DNA of 64,000 bases, taken from positions 1 to 64,000 of the forward strand of contig CAMWTS010000005.1 in NCBI GenBank assembly GCA_947177225.1. The letters are read 5' to 3'. The position numbers and the translations under genes were made by a program. Position 1 is the first letter of the stretch; each line of letters begins with the position of its first letter. Positions 43,981 to 52,726 of this stretch are shown piece by piece. This stretch comes from an uncultured Alistipes sp. GTDB taxonomy: Bacteria; Bacteroidota; Bacteroidia; Bacteroidales; Rikenellaceae. The notes under the pieces are model-generated. The model was not told where the DNA came from. It did not search any database and worked only from the letters and a program-made list of their open reading frames with translations.

Positions 43981-44011
43981 TTGCCGCAGAAAGAGAGTTT
44001 TGATAACTTTG
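43981..44011 (+). promoter_or_regulatory. Promoter of the outer-membrane barrel gene at 44038
   Basis: TTG 43981-43983 and TAACTTTG 44004-44011, spacer 20 bp; transcription start near 44018. Confidence 0.7.
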
Positions 44012-44037
44012 TATGCAAATCATCAATGCTCGATACC

Positions 44038-44523
44038 ATGAAACGATATATTGCGATATTGGCCGCACTGATATGCACGATCGCCTCTTGCCACTACGCC
44101 GCAGCCCAAGACAAGGGACGGCTCAGTCTCGGCATGCGCATGGCAGGATATACGCGAGCCAAAGCGTTTGCACTTGGCATCTACGGCAACTACGGCCTGA
44201 CACGCTGGCTCGACATAGAGCCGGGTGTCAACATCATGTGCAAGGAGCTTAGCTCGGTAGACATCTATTGCGACCTTCATGTGATTCTCGAACTGACAAC
44301 CAAAAGTTACATCTACCCTATCGTCGGCATCAGCATTAATCAGATCGGCTCCAAAAGCCAAAACAGCGAGGGGTGGTCGTTCGCCGGAGCGCTCGGTGCC
44401 GGATTCAACTATCGCCTCAACCACCGATGGACAACCTCCGCTCAATGCAAATGGCTGTCACAAACAGCCGCCAATCACCGCAATCCCGTGGTGTTGTCGC
44501 TCGGCATAGAGTATATGTTTTAG
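44038..44523 (+). CDS. Small outer-membrane beta-barrel protein
   Basis: 161 aa from ATG 44038, chosen because the promoter lies inside the longer frame starting at 43981. Signal peptide MKRYIAILAALICTIASCHYAAAQ. The mature sequence is made of alternating amphipathic strands (RLSLGMRMAGYT, AFALGIYGNYGLT, LDIEPGVNIM, IYPIVGISINQIG) and ends LSLGIEYMF with a terminal Phe, a typical outer-membrane insertion signal. Function unknown. Convergent with a similar small barrel gene at 44926. Confidence 0.78.
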   Translation: MKRYIAILAALICTIASCHYAAAQDKGRLSLGMRMAGYTRAKAFALGIYGNYGLTRWLDIEPGVNIMCKELSSVDIYCDLHVILELTTKSYIYPIVGISINQIGSKSQNSEGWSFAGALGAGFNYRLNHRWTTSAQCKWLSQTAANHRNPVVLSLGIEYMF

Positions 44524-44630
44524 AGAGACATTATCAAGCCAGCCTGGGGCTGACCTGGACTTCATCTGCGGGCTCTCACACAAACCCAGCCTATTCGACT
44601 CTCCGATACACAGCCGCAATAAATCGGCAC

Positions 44631-44793
44631 CGGCTTCTCGCTCGAAATGACAAGACCTCAGATTTGTCATGCTTAACGAAGCTGTGCGAGATGAAGCATA
44701 TGGGAAAAACGCAGCCTGCGACATATCGAGTGCGGAGAGACATGACAATGGAAATAGTCGCGCACAGATGTTTCGCTGGTGCTCAACATGACA
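44631..44793. repeat. Dispersed intergenic repeat modules
   Basis: A partial module (CGGCTTCTCGCTCGAAATGACA) at 44631-44652 and a full-length diverged one (GGAAATAGTCGCGCACAGAT to CAACATGACA) at 44750-44793, related to 16508-16551. The 402 bp between the two barrel genes hold no gene. Confidence 0.75.
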
Positions 44794-44834
44794 AGACAAT
44801 GGGAACCACCCCTTCATTGTTCCGGCATAAAAGA

Positions 44835-44870
44835 GGCGCGAATAGGCTATACATCATGCCTATCCGCGCC
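44835..44870. repeat. Inverted repeat related to that after fabI
   Basis: GGCGCGAATAGGC (44835-44847) and GCCTATCCGCGCC (44858-44870) pair with one G-U-type mismatch. The core AATAGGC...GCCTAT is shared with 16847-16888, and it likewise follows a dispersed repeat module. Confidence 0.7.
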
Positions 44871-44925
44871 TATGATTGAGGTGACGCTAACAACCTCTTT
44901 TCTCAGAAAAGAGAAAGATTTTTCG

Positions 44926-45405
44926 TTAAAAATGGTATGCCACTGCCAAACCGAAATTCCAGAATCCGGGAGTGAAGAAACCGCTCTTGCTACCACCTGC
45001 GACAGCACCTACGACCGGACGATAATCGACGTCGATCGAGATCGGGGTATTCTTGAACAGACAGCCGAACGAGCATGAACCGGCAACACCAACCAAAAAA
45101 CCTGCGTTACCGAAATGATATGCGCCGACAGTAGCACCGACACCGGCATTCAGATGCCATGTGCATGTACGGGGAGTCCAATCCCACTCGCAGCAACGCC
45201 AGTTATATATACCCGTCAGAGCAATACCGTCGTAGTTGGGTACCGACAAGGTGAACTGCAAATAGTTCTCCGAGCTGAGGTTGTAATCGAACAACAACTC
45301 GACACTACCGCCGAAACGGAGTCCGGCCGCATACTTTGTATCTTGTGCCTTGGCGGCAGTAGCTACGGCAAAGCACATCACAACAGCAACAATAAACTTT
45401 TTCAT
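44926..45405 (-). CDS. Small secreted outer-membrane beta-barrel-like protein
   Basis: 159 aa. Signal peptide MKKFIVAVVMCFAVATAAKAQ, then strands such as YAAGLRFGGSVELLFDY, YLQFTLSVPN, LNAGVGATVGAY and the final FWNFGLAVAYHF, with terminal Phe. Several Cys (WRCCEW, TCTW, SCSFGC) are unusual for this type. Function unknown. Minus-strand promoter: TTG (45459-45457) and TAATTTTG (45438-45431). Confidence 0.78.
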   Translation of the reverse strand: MKKFIVAVVMCFAVATAAKAQDTKYAAGLRFGGSVELLFDYNLSSENYLQFTLSVPNYDGIALTGIYNWRCCEWDWTPRTCTWHLNAGVGATVGAYHFGNAGFLVGVAGSCSFGCLFKNTPISIDVDYRPVVGAVAGGSKSGFFTPGFWNFGLAVAYHF

Positions 45406-45430
45406 AAGTCGTATTTTAATATGGTTACTA

Positions 45431-45459
45431 CAAAATTAATATAATTAGTTAAAAAGCAA
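45431..45459 (-). promoter_or_regulatory. Promoter of the small barrel gene at 44926
   Basis: Minus-strand TTG and TAATTTTG, spacer 18 bp. Confidence 0.6.
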
Positions 45460-45556
45460 ACTTATCCGTCAAACAAATCAACCAACGGACGGATTGTTAT
45501 AACGAAACCCGGCCATGCGTGGGATTATTCAGACAAGATTCATGCAAAACGGGAAA

Positions 45557-46105
45557 TCATCGCTTGGTCTTATACGTGCAGCGATAAATGCCCTTTGCCA
45601 ACTTATAGAGCTTGTTTTTTATAAGATTGCGACGCAGCGGCGAGAGATGATCGGTAAAGACCTTGCCTTCGATATGATCGTACTCGTGCTGAATCACACG
45701 TGCTGGACGTCCGTCGAACTCCTCGTCGTGCTCGACGAAATTCTCATCGAGATAACGCATGCGGATCTTCACCGGACGACGCACGTTCTCGTGAAGTCCC
45801 GGCAACGAGAGACAACCCTCCTCGAACAGATCGGTCTGCTCCGAGTGTTCATAGATAACCGGATTGACGAAGACGCGACGGTAATCGGCAAGCGACGGAT
45901 CCTCCTCGCCCCACGGCGTACAGTCGACGATGAACATGCGAATGTTTTTACCGATCTGCGGTGCTGCCAGACCGACACCTTCGGCCTCACCCAGCGTCAG
46001 AAACATATCTTCGACGAGTTTGTCGAAATCGGGATAATCCTTGTCTATGTCGATCGACTCGTTGCGCAGAGTCTGCGAACCGTAAATAACTATCGGGTAA
46101 ATCAT
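45557..46105 (-). CDS. def: Peptide deformylase
   Basis: 182 aa. Motif 1 GVGLAAPQIG (43-52), motif 2 EEGCLSLPG with metal ligand Cys98, motif 3 QHEYDHIEG with H140, E141 and H144. It removes the formyl group from new proteins. Third gene of glyS-ruvX-def on the minus strand; gap to ruvX is 31 bp. Confidence 0.97.
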   Translation of the reverse strand: MIYPIVIYGSQTLRNESIDIDKDYPDFDKLVEDMFLTLGEAEGVGLAAPQIGKNIRMFIVDCTPWGEEDPSLADYRRVFVNPVIYEHSEQTDLFEEGCLSLPGLHENVRRPVKIRMRYLDENFVEHDEEFDGRPARVIQHEYDHIEGKVFTDHLSPLRRNLIKNKLYKLAKGIYRCTYKTKR

Positions 46106-46136
46106 AATTATGTAGTTTACAATCTAAATACATGAA

Positions 46137-46550
46137 TCAGTGCCGGCAGGCCATGTAATCCTGCAAAATAATCGTGGCCGAGACCTTATCGACCAACGCC
46201 TTGTCGCGACGTGCCATCTTGCCTATACCGCTCTGACGTATAGCCCATTGAGCCAGCACCGATGTGAAGCGTTCGTCGTAGCCGACAACGCGTTTATCGG
46301 GATATGCGTGGCGCAGGCGTCCCATAAGCGGTTCGACGTAACGCATCGTATCCGAGGGCGAGCCGTCCATCTGACGAGGATAGCCGACAACGATCGTGTC
46401 GACCTCCTCTCGTGAGAAATAATCGGCCAAAAATCGTTCCAGCGACCGCGTCTCGACCGTCTCCAACGCCGTGGCGATAATCTGCAAGGGATCGCTCACT
46501 GCGATCCCCGTACGACGCGTACCGTAGTCTATTGCAAGAATGCGAGCCAC
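46137..46550 (-). CDS. ruvX: Putative pre-16S rRNA nuclease / Holliday junction resolvase-like RuvX (YqgF)
   Basis: 137 aa. RNase H-like fold: ILAIDYGTRRTGIAVSDP (first catalytic Asp), VVGYPRQMDGSPSD, VGYDERFTSVLA (Glu) and DKVSATIILQDYM (last Asp). The family is linked to 16S rRNA 5' processing. Ten bp after the glyS stop. Confidence 0.93.
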   Translation of the reverse strand: MARILAIDYGTRRTGIAVSDPLQIIATALETVETRSLERFLADYFSREEVDTIVVGYPRQMDGSPSDTMRYVEPLMGRLRHAYPDKRVVGYDERFTSVLAQWAIRQSGIGKMARRDKALVDKVSATIILQDYMACRH

Positions 46551-46560
46551 GTCCGACGAA

Positions 46561-48105
46561 TTAAGCCTTGACCTTCGAGAGCAACGAACGGAACGACACC
46601 TCTCCGTCGACCAATGCGGGCAGAGCGTCGATTGCGATACGCTCCTGCTCCATGGTGTCGCGATGACGCACCGTCACGGTATTGTCTTCCAGAGTCTGAT
46701 GATCGACTGTCACGCACAACGGTGTGCCGACGGCGTCCTGACGGCGATAACGTTTGCCGATAGAGTCTTTCTCGTCGTAAGCCACATTGTGGTCAAGTTT
46801 GAGCATGTCGATGATGCGCTGTGCCACTTCCGGCAGTCCGTCCTTCTTGACAAGCGGCATGACGGCCACCTTCGTCGGGGCAAGAGGGGCAGGTATGCGC
46901 AGAACCACGCGCTCCTCGCCGCCGTCGAGCTTCTCCTCGGTGTAAGCCGCCGACATGATTTGCAGGAACATGCGATCGACACCGATCGACGTCTCGACGA
47001 CATAGGGGACATAGCTCTGTCCCAATTCGGGATCGAAATACTGTATTTTCTTGCCCGAGAACTCCTGATGACGTCCCAAATCGTAATCGGTGCGCGAGTG
47101 GATACCCTCCACCTCCTTGAATCCGAACGGGAAGTTATACTCGATGTCGGTTGCGGCATTGGCATAGTGAGCCAGTTTGTCGTGGTCGTGGAAACGGTAG
47201 TTGTCGTCGCCGAAGCCCAATGCGCGGTGCCATGCCATACGGGTCTCTTTCCACAGCTGCCACCAACGCATCTCCTCGCCCGGACGCACGAAGAACTGCA
47301 TCTCCATCTGCTCGAACTCGCGCATGCGGAATATGAACTGGCGTGCCACGATCTCGTTGCGGAATGCCTTGCCGATCTGAGCTATACCGAACGGCAGTTT
47401 CATGCGGCCGGTCTTCTGCACATTCAGGAAGTTGACGAATATGCCCTGAGCAGTCTCCGGACGCAGATATATGGTCGATGCACCGTCGGCCGTCGAACCC
47501 ATTTGCGTAGAGAACATCAGATTGAACTGACGCACCTCTGTCCAGTTGCGCGTACCCGATATGGGACATACGATCTCGCAATCGACGATGATCTGTCGCA
47601 GCTCGGCCAGATCGTTATCGTTCAAGGCCTCGGCAAAACGAGTGTGCACGGCATCGCGCTTGGCCGCCGTCTCGGCAACACGTGGCGACGTGGCACGATA
47701 CTTCTCCTCGTCGAACGACTCGCCGAAACGCTTGCGTGCCTTCTCCACCTCTTTCTCGATCTTCTCGTCCTGCTTGGCAAGCCAGTCTTCGATGAGCACA
47801 TCGGCACGATAACGCTTCTTCGAATCGCGGTTATCGATCAGCGGATCGTTGAATGCTCCGACATGACCCGATGCCTCCCACGTGCGCGGGTGCATGAAGA
47901 TGGCGGCATCGAGGCCGACGATATTCTCGTGCAGCTTGACCATCGAATCCCACCAATAGCGTTTGATGTTGTTTTTCAGCTCGACACCGTTCTGACCGTA
48001 GTCATACACAGCACCCAGACCGTCGTAGATCTCGCTCGACGGGAATATGAAACCGTACTCCTTGCAGTGAGCTACCAGTTTTTTGAAGAGTTCCTCCTGT
48101 GTCAT
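46561..48105 (-). CDS. glyS: Glycine--tRNA ligase (dimeric class II type)
   Basis: 514 aa. Class II motifs: N-terminal KLVAHCKEYGFIFPSSEIYDGLGAVYDYG, motif 2 FRNEIVARQFIFRMREFEQMEMQFF, motif 3 GVDRMFLQIM, and the anticodon-binding domain from about residue 400 (APTKVAVMPLVKK). This is the eukaryote/archaea-like alpha2 GlyRS common in Bacteroidetes, not the alpha2beta2 form. The insertion with EEKYRATSPRVAE is typical. First gene of the operon; promoter at 48177-48146. Confidence 0.96.
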   Translation of the reverse strand: MTQEELFKKLVAHCKEYGFIFPSSEIYDGLGAVYDYGQNGVELKNNIKRYWWDSMVKLHENIVGLDAAIFMHPRTWEASGHVGAFNDPLIDNRDSKKRYRADVLIEDWLAKQDEKIEKEVEKARKRFGESFDEEKYRATSPRVAETAAKRDAVHTRFAEALNDNDLAELRQIIVDCEIVCPISGTRNWTEVRQFNLMFSTQMGSTADGASTIYLRPETAQGIFVNFLNVQKTGRMKLPFGIAQIGKAFRNEIVARQFIFRMREFEQMEMQFFVRPGEEMRWWQLWKETRMAWHRALGFGDDNYRFHDHDKLAHYANAATDIEYNFPFGFKEVEGIHSRTDYDLGRHQEFSGKKIQYFDPELGQSYVPYVVETSIGVDRMFLQIMSAAYTEEKLDGGEERVVLRIPAPLAPTKVAVMPLVKKDGLPEVAQRIIDMLKLDHNVAYDEKDSIGKRYRRQDAVGTPLCVTVDHQTLEDNTVTVRHRDTMEQERIAIDALPALVDGEVSFRSLLSKVKA

Positions 48106-48145
48106 TGTTATTTGGTTATATTATTTTCCACACTTGTTTGATCTA

Positions 48146-48177
48146 CAAAGGTAGCATAAAAAAATCAAATTCGACAA
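48146..48177 (-). promoter_or_regulatory. Promoter of glyS-ruvX-def
   Basis: Minus-strand TTG (48177-48175) and TACCTTTG (48153-48146), spacer 21 bp. Confidence 0.65.
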
Positions 48178-48242
48178 TCATCAAAGCGAAATGTCGAATA
48201 AAACACTCTCCTCCCAACTGCGGCATTCGATACCGCAGCGCA

Positions 48243-48893
48243 TCACAGCAGAGAGTGGGAACGGAAGCTGTAAGAGGCGTTGTTGCGGGCGATGATGATA
48301 TGGTCGAGCAGCGTGATGTCGAACAGCCGGCAGGCCTCGGCGGCACGTTGCGTAAGCTGCCTGTCCTGCACGCTCGGCTCGGCTGCACCCGAAGGGTGAT
48401 TGTGTACAAGTATGATCTGAGTGGCGAGCAGTTCCAATGCGCGCTTTACTATAAGACGGTGATCGACGACCGTTGCCTGCACACCGCCCTGACTCACGCG
48501 CATGCGCTCGATGACGCGATTCGACGAGGTGAGATACAACACCCAGCACTCTTCATATGGCAGCGTATCGACCAGCGGTCGCATAAGCCGCTCCACATCG
48601 TCGCTCGACGAGATGTCAACCACCTCTCGGCTGCGCTCAGCCGCCACCCGCCGGCCTATCTCGGCCGCGACCTTCAACCGCACGGCACGGCGCAGCCCAA
48701 GTCCCGCAATCATGCGCAGTCGCGACACCTCATGCGCAGCCACACCTGCCAACGAGCCTCCGCACTCGGCGAGCAGTCCGGCAGCAATGGCTCGCACATC
48801 GCTATCGCCATCGCACAAGAGCAGGCACAACAGCTCTTCGTCGGTCATGGCACCGGCTCCGCGCGACAACATTCTCTCGGTCAATATACGCAT
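48243..48893 (-). CDS. radC: RadC family JAMM/MPN+ domain protein
   Basis: 216 aa. N-terminal helix-hairpin-helix MTDEELLCLLLCDGDSDVRAIA and GLGLRRAVRLKVA; JAMM metalloprotease-like motif LVHNHPSGAAEPSVQD with the two His, the Ser and the Asp. Despite its name it is not a proven repair enzyme. It lacks the usual RPREKLL-type N-terminus, starting directly with MRILTERMLSRGAGAM. Last gene after rnc (75-bp gap). Confidence 0.9.
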   Translation of the reverse strand: MRILTERMLSRGAGAMTDEELLCLLLCDGDSDVRAIAAGLLAECGGSLAGVAAHEVSRLRMIAGLGLRRAVRLKVAAEIGRRVAAERSREVVDISSSDDVERLMRPLVDTLPYEECWVLYLTSSNRVIERMRVSQGGVQATVVDHRLIVKRALELLATQIILVHNHPSGAAEPSVQDRQLTQRAAEACRLFDITLLDHIIIARNNASYSFRSHSLL

Positions 48894-48968
48894 ACAAAAA
48901 GATGATTCACAGACACTCTGCGAATTTACACATTTTTGCGCTATAAAAGATAAGATTGTACGACTTTT

Positions 48969-49757
48969 TTACGCCTTTTTCTTCATGCGGTCGAGAGTGT
49001 CGAGCAGCTGAGCACTCTGCTCGTCGCTTATGGTCATCGTGCTCTGCGACACGGAGAACGATGCACTCTGCTCCGCCTCCTTCTTCGAATCGCCTGCACC
49101 GTGGCCTACGACAATGCCGTCGACAAAGATCGTCGACGAGAACACCGGGCGACTCGACGAATAGCCCTTGTCGTGATCGGTGCGAAACTCTATGGCATGA
49201 TGATTCTTCTGGCACCACTCTATCAGACGGCTTTTGAAATCGGTCTCCGACATGAGCATATCCTCCATGCTGAGATAACGGCCGTAGATGTCGTTTATCA
49301 GCAATCGATTGACGAAATCGTAGCCCTGATCGAGATAGATTGCTCCCATCATGGCCTCGAACGCATCGCCGTAGATATGTTTCTGCGTAAAGTTGCCGCC
49401 AGAATTTGAGATAAGATAGGTATCGAGTCCGAGGCTCTTGGCTATGCCGTTGAGCGACTGTCGCGAAACTATTTTCGAGCGCAACTGAGTCATAAAGCCC
49501 TCGTCGCGATCGGGAAACTCGATGAAGAGATAGTCGGACGTCACGCTCTCGATGACCGCATCGCCCAAAAACTCCAAACGTTCGTTGTTGATCTGCTGTC
49601 CGTTATCGAGCGTGACAGAGGCCGATTTATGAATCAACGCCAGCTTATACAACTCGATATTGTGAGGAATGAATCCGAACATGTCGTCGACGGCAGCATA
49701 ATAATGCTTGTCACTGCCGAAGCGACGGCGAAGGGGACGCAGCAGAAAATCGAACAT
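48969..49757 (-). CDS. rnc: Ribonuclease III
   Basis: 262 aa. Catalytic signature NNERLEFLGDAVIES at about 57-71, the second acidic set in GDAFEAMMGAIYLD, and a C-terminal dsRNA-binding domain (DFKSRLIEWCQKNHH ... GDSKKEAEQSASFSV). It processes rRNA precursors. Follows fabF by 20 bp, an arrangement (acpP-fabF-rnc) common in many bacteria. Confidence 0.95.
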   Translation of the reverse strand: MFDFLLRPLRRRFGSDKHYYAAVDDMFGFIPHNIELYKLALIHKSASVTLDNGQQINNERLEFLGDAVIESVTSDYLFIEFPDRDEGFMTQLRSKIVSRQSLNGIAKSLGLDTYLISNSGGNFTQKHIYGDAFEAMMGAIYLDQGYDFVNRLLINDIYGRYLSMEDMLMSETDFKSRLIEWCQKNHHAIEFRTDHDKGYSSSRPVFSSTIFVDGIVVGHGAGDSKKEAEQSASFSVSQSTMTISDEQSAQLLDTLDRMKKKA

Positions 49758-49777
49758 GGCAGAAAAAAAAGAATTGA

Positions 49778-51034
49778 CTATTCGACAGATAATTTGCGGA
49801 ATATGACGGTAGAGTTATGACCGCCGAAACCGAACGTATTGCTCAATGCGCAACGAACGTCGCGACGCTGGGACTCACCCAACGTAAGATTGAGCCGCGG
49901 ATCGATCTGTTCGTCGAGATGCTCGACATTGATCGTGGGAGGTATGACACCGTGCGTGACGGCCATAACGCACGCCAAAGCCTCGATTGCGGCAGCGGCA
50001 CCCAGCAAATGACCGGTCATGGATTTGGTCGATGAAATATTAACCTCTGGCAGACGGTCGCCGAACAGAGCTTCGAGAGCCTTCAACTCGGCGATATCGC
50101 CAAGCGGAGTCGATGTGCCGTGGACATTGATATAATCGATGTCGTCGACCGAGACCGAAGCATCGTCCAAAGCCTCCTGCATGGAGCGCATGGCACCCAA
50201 ACCCTCCGGGTGCGGAGCAGTCATGTGATACGCATCGGCCGACATTCCGCCTCCGGCCAACTCGCAATAGATCTTCGCACCGCGCGCCACGGCATGCTCG
50301 TACTCTTCCAGCACGAGTGCACCGGCACCCTCACCCATAACGAATCCGTCGCGATCCGCATCGAACGGACGCGAGGCATGTTCAGGATCGTCGTTGCGCG
50401 TCGACAAAGCCTGCATGGAACTGAATCCCCCCACACCGGCAACATTGACGGCAGCCTCCGATCCTCCTGTGACGATGATATCGGCTTTGCCCAGACGTAT
50501 AAGATTGAGTGCGTCGATAATGGCATGGTTCGACGATGCGCAGGCCGATGTCACACTGTAATTGGGACCCATAAAACCATATTTCATGGCGATATGGCCG
50601 GCCGCGAGATCGGCGATCATGCGAGGAACGAAGAATGGACTAAACCGAGGGAGTTCTCCTCCCTTGGCATAGTCCATACATTCGTTGAAAAAGGTCTCGA
50701 TTCCTCCGACACCCGAGCTCCATATCACGCCGCAGCGGCGACGGTCGACGGCATCGCCATCGATACCGGCATCGCCCACGGCCTCGGCGGCCGCGATAAG
50801 CGCGTATTGGACGAACGGATCGTACTTGCGTACCTCCTTGCGGTCGAAGTAACGAGTCCAGTCGTAATTCTTGATCTCACAGGCGAATCTCACCTTGCAG
50901 CGGCTTGCATCGAAACGCGTAATCGGGGCGGCTCCGCTGACTCCCTGTTGCAGATTGAGGAAATACTCCCCGACACTTGCACCCAAAGGATTGATCGTAC
51001 CCAAGCCCGTAACGACGACTCTGCGCAAATCCAT
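49778..51034 (-). CDS. fabF: 3-oxoacyl-[acyl-carrier-protein] synthase II (KASII)
   Basis: 418 aa from ATG 51034 (ATG 51040 adds two residues). Thiolase fold with active-site Cys in VTSACASSNH, His in HGTSTPLGD and second His in STKSMTGHLLGAA. It condenses malonyl-ACP with acyl-ACP. Directly after acpP. Confidence 0.96.
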   Translation of the reverse strand: MDLRRVVVTGLGTINPLGASVGEYFLNLQQGVSGAAPITRFDASRCKVRFACEIKNYDWTRYFDRKEVRKYDPFVQYALIAAAEAVGDAGIDGDAVDRRRCGVIWSSGVGGIETFFNECMDYAKGGELPRFSPFFVPRMIADLAAGHIAMKYGFMGPNYSVTSACASSNHAIIDALNLIRLGKADIIVTGGSEAAVNVAGVGGFSSMQALSTRNDDPEHASRPFDADRDGFVMGEGAGALVLEEYEHAVARGAKIYCELAGGGMSADAYHMTAPHPEGLGAMRSMQEALDDASVSVDDIDYINVHGTSTPLGDIAELKALEALFGDRLPEVNISSTKSMTGHLLGAAAAIEALACVMAVTHGVIPPTINVEHLDEQIDPRLNLTLGESQRRDVRCALSNTFGFGGHNSTVIFRKLSVE

Positions 51035-51085
51035 CTCCAAGTTTTGAAATTCGACGGCGTGTGAGATTGCAACCGATTACGACAA

Positions 51086-51322
51086 TTATTTCTTGTGCTC
51101 CTCGATGTAGCTGATAGCGTCGCCTACGGTAGCGATCTTCTCAGCGTCCTCATCGGGGATCTGAATATCGAAAGCCTTCTCGAACTCCATGATCAACTCA
51201 ACCGTGTCGAGCGAATCTGCACCGAGATGTGCCGTGAAACTTGCTTCGGGTACAACCTCAGACTCTTTAACACCCAATTTGTCTACGATGATCTCGACAA
51301 CTTTTGACTGAATTTCTGACAT
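51086..51322 (-). CDS. acpP: Acyl carrier protein
   Basis: 78 aa. Phosphopantetheine attachment Ser37 in [18 protein letters not shown], four-helix acidic profile and family length. It carries acyl chains for fatty acid synthesis. First gene of acpP-fabF-rnc-radC. Minus-strand -7-like TATTTTTG at 51405-51398 gives a leader of about 70 nt. Confidence 0.97.
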   Translation of the reverse strand: MSEIQSKVVEIIVDKLGVKESEVVPEASFTAHLGADSLDTVELIMEFEKAFDIQIPDEDAEKIATVGDAISYIEEHKK

Positions 51323-51397
51323 AATTAATAAGTTTTAGTTAAACATTATATATAAACACTTTCCGTATATTCTCACTTATTTTATCATGAGTCGGCA

Positions 51398-51430
51398 CAA
51401 AAATAACACTTTTTTTATTATCTTTGGCAA
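51398..51430. promoter_or_regulatory. Overlapping divergent promoters for acpP (minus) and pepE (plus)
   Basis: Minus: TTG (51430-51428) and TATTTTTG (51405-51398), spacer 22 bp. Plus: TATCTTTG (51419-51426) lies between these minus-strand boxes, so the two polymerases would compete. Confidence 0.5.
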
Positions 51431-51497
51431 TATATCGCAATTTTTTTACAGGCCTACAAGCCCACAAGAGTATAAATAAATTAAGAATCAGAGGATT

Positions 51498-52199
51498 ATG
51501 AATTTATTATTAATTTCCAATTCTACCAATGCCGGTGAAGAGTATCTCAAATATCCCATAGCCGAGATCGGACGTTTCCTTGCCGGAGTCAAAGAGATAG
51601 TATTCATACCCTACGCGGCCGTAACATTCTCTTACGCAGAATACGAGCGTAAAGTACAGGCGCGCTTCGACGAAATAGGCATACGCGTGCGCTCGATACA
51701 CCGCTCGCCCAATCCGCGGCATATGATACGTCACGCCGAGGCCATATGCGTGGGCGGAGGCAACACCTTCGCTCTAACCAAAAAGATGCACGAACAGCAT
51801 CTGATGGGTGCCATACTCAGCCGCATAAAGGCCGGCATACCCTACGTAGGCTGGTCGGCCGGCAGCAACGTGGCCTGCCCGACGATATGCACCACCAACG
51901 ACATGCCCATCGTGCAGCCGCAGTCGTTCGCGGCAATAGGCGCCGTCAAGTTCCAGATCAACCCCCACTATCTCGATGCCAACCCCGCAGGTCATGCCGG
52001 CGAAACACGCGAGCAGCGCATAGCCGAATACATCGAGGCCAACTCGCGCCGCTATGTTGTAGGCCTGCGCGAAGGCTGCATGCTGCACTGCCACGACGGC
52101 AAGATCGAGCTGATCGGCAGCCGCCCGATGCGCATATTCAAGAAGGGCATCGAACCCTATGAGGTCAATGCCGGCGACGATCTCGGATTCCTCCGATAG
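51498..52199 (+). CDS. pepE: Dipeptidase E (alpha-aspartyl dipeptidase, S51 family)
   Basis: 233 aa. Nucleophile Ser in GWSAGSNVACPTI, the GGGNTFAL loop, FQINPHYLD (active-site His) and the glycine-rich end. PepE hydrolyses Asp-X dipeptides. Operon with the YraN gene (11-bp gap). Promoter box at 51419-51426. Confidence 0.93.
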   Translation: MNLLLISNSTNAGEEYLKYPIAEIGRFLAGVKEIVFIPYAAVTFSYAEYERKVQARFDEIGIRVRSIHRSPNPRHMIRHAEAICVGGGNTFALTKKMHEQHLMGAILSRIKAGIPYVGWSAGSNVACPTICTTNDMPIVQPQSFAAIGAVKFQINPHYLDANPAGHAGETREQRIAEYIEANSRRYVVGLREGCMLHCHDGKIELIGSRPMRIFKKGIEPYEVNAGDDLGFLR

Positions 52200-52210
52200 C
52201 CCTGCCAGGC

Positions 52211-52570
52211 ATGAGCGGCAGAGGCACACTGATAGGCTCGGCCGGCGAAGATGCCGCCGTCGACTGGTTGCGCGCCGAAGGATTCTACATCTGCGAGCGC
52301 AACTGGCGCGCCGGACGCTACGAGATCGACATCATAGCACTGAGATGGAACGAGGTGCACTTCGTCGAGGTGAAGACACGGCGCAGCAGCGGCTGGATCG
52401 CGCCCGAGCAGGCCGTCGATGCTGCGAAGATACGCGCGTTGCGCCGTGCCGCCACAGCCTACATGGCACGTCGTCACATGCGGCAATACGAGATACGGTT
52501 CGATCTAATCGCCGTGGAGACCCGCGACGACGGAGTGCGCGAGCTTAGATATGTTGCCGACATAATTTGA
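52211..52570 (+). CDS. yraN: UPF0102 family protein YraN
   Basis: 119 aa. Restriction-endonuclease-like fold with GEDAAVDWLRAEGFYICERNWR, GRYEIDIIAL and FVEVKTRRS (D-x(n)-ExK motif). Biochemical role unclear. Co-transcribed with pepE. Confidence 0.9.
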   Translation: MSGRGTLIGSAGEDAAVDWLRAEGFYICERNWRAGRYEIDIIALRWNEVHFVEVKTRRSSGWIAPEQAVDAAKIRALRRAATAYMARRHMRQYEIRFDLIAVETRDDGVRELRYVADII

Positions 52571-52672
52571 AAAAGCCCTTGCAACCATGCTCCCACAACA
52601 GTCATGCTATCGGTTTTTCGCACCGGTTTGCACGCCGGCCTGCCGGCCGAGGTGCGCAGACCCGATGACGCA

Positions 52673-52704
52673 TTTGGCCGTTCATAGTTTTTTTTATACC
52701 TTTG
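52673..52704 (+). promoter_or_regulatory. Promoter of waaA
   Basis: TTTG 52673-52676 and TACCTTTG 52697-52704, spacer 20 bp; leader about 16 nt. Confidence 0.75.
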
Positions 52705-52726
52705 GGCAGTTTTAATCAAGATAGTC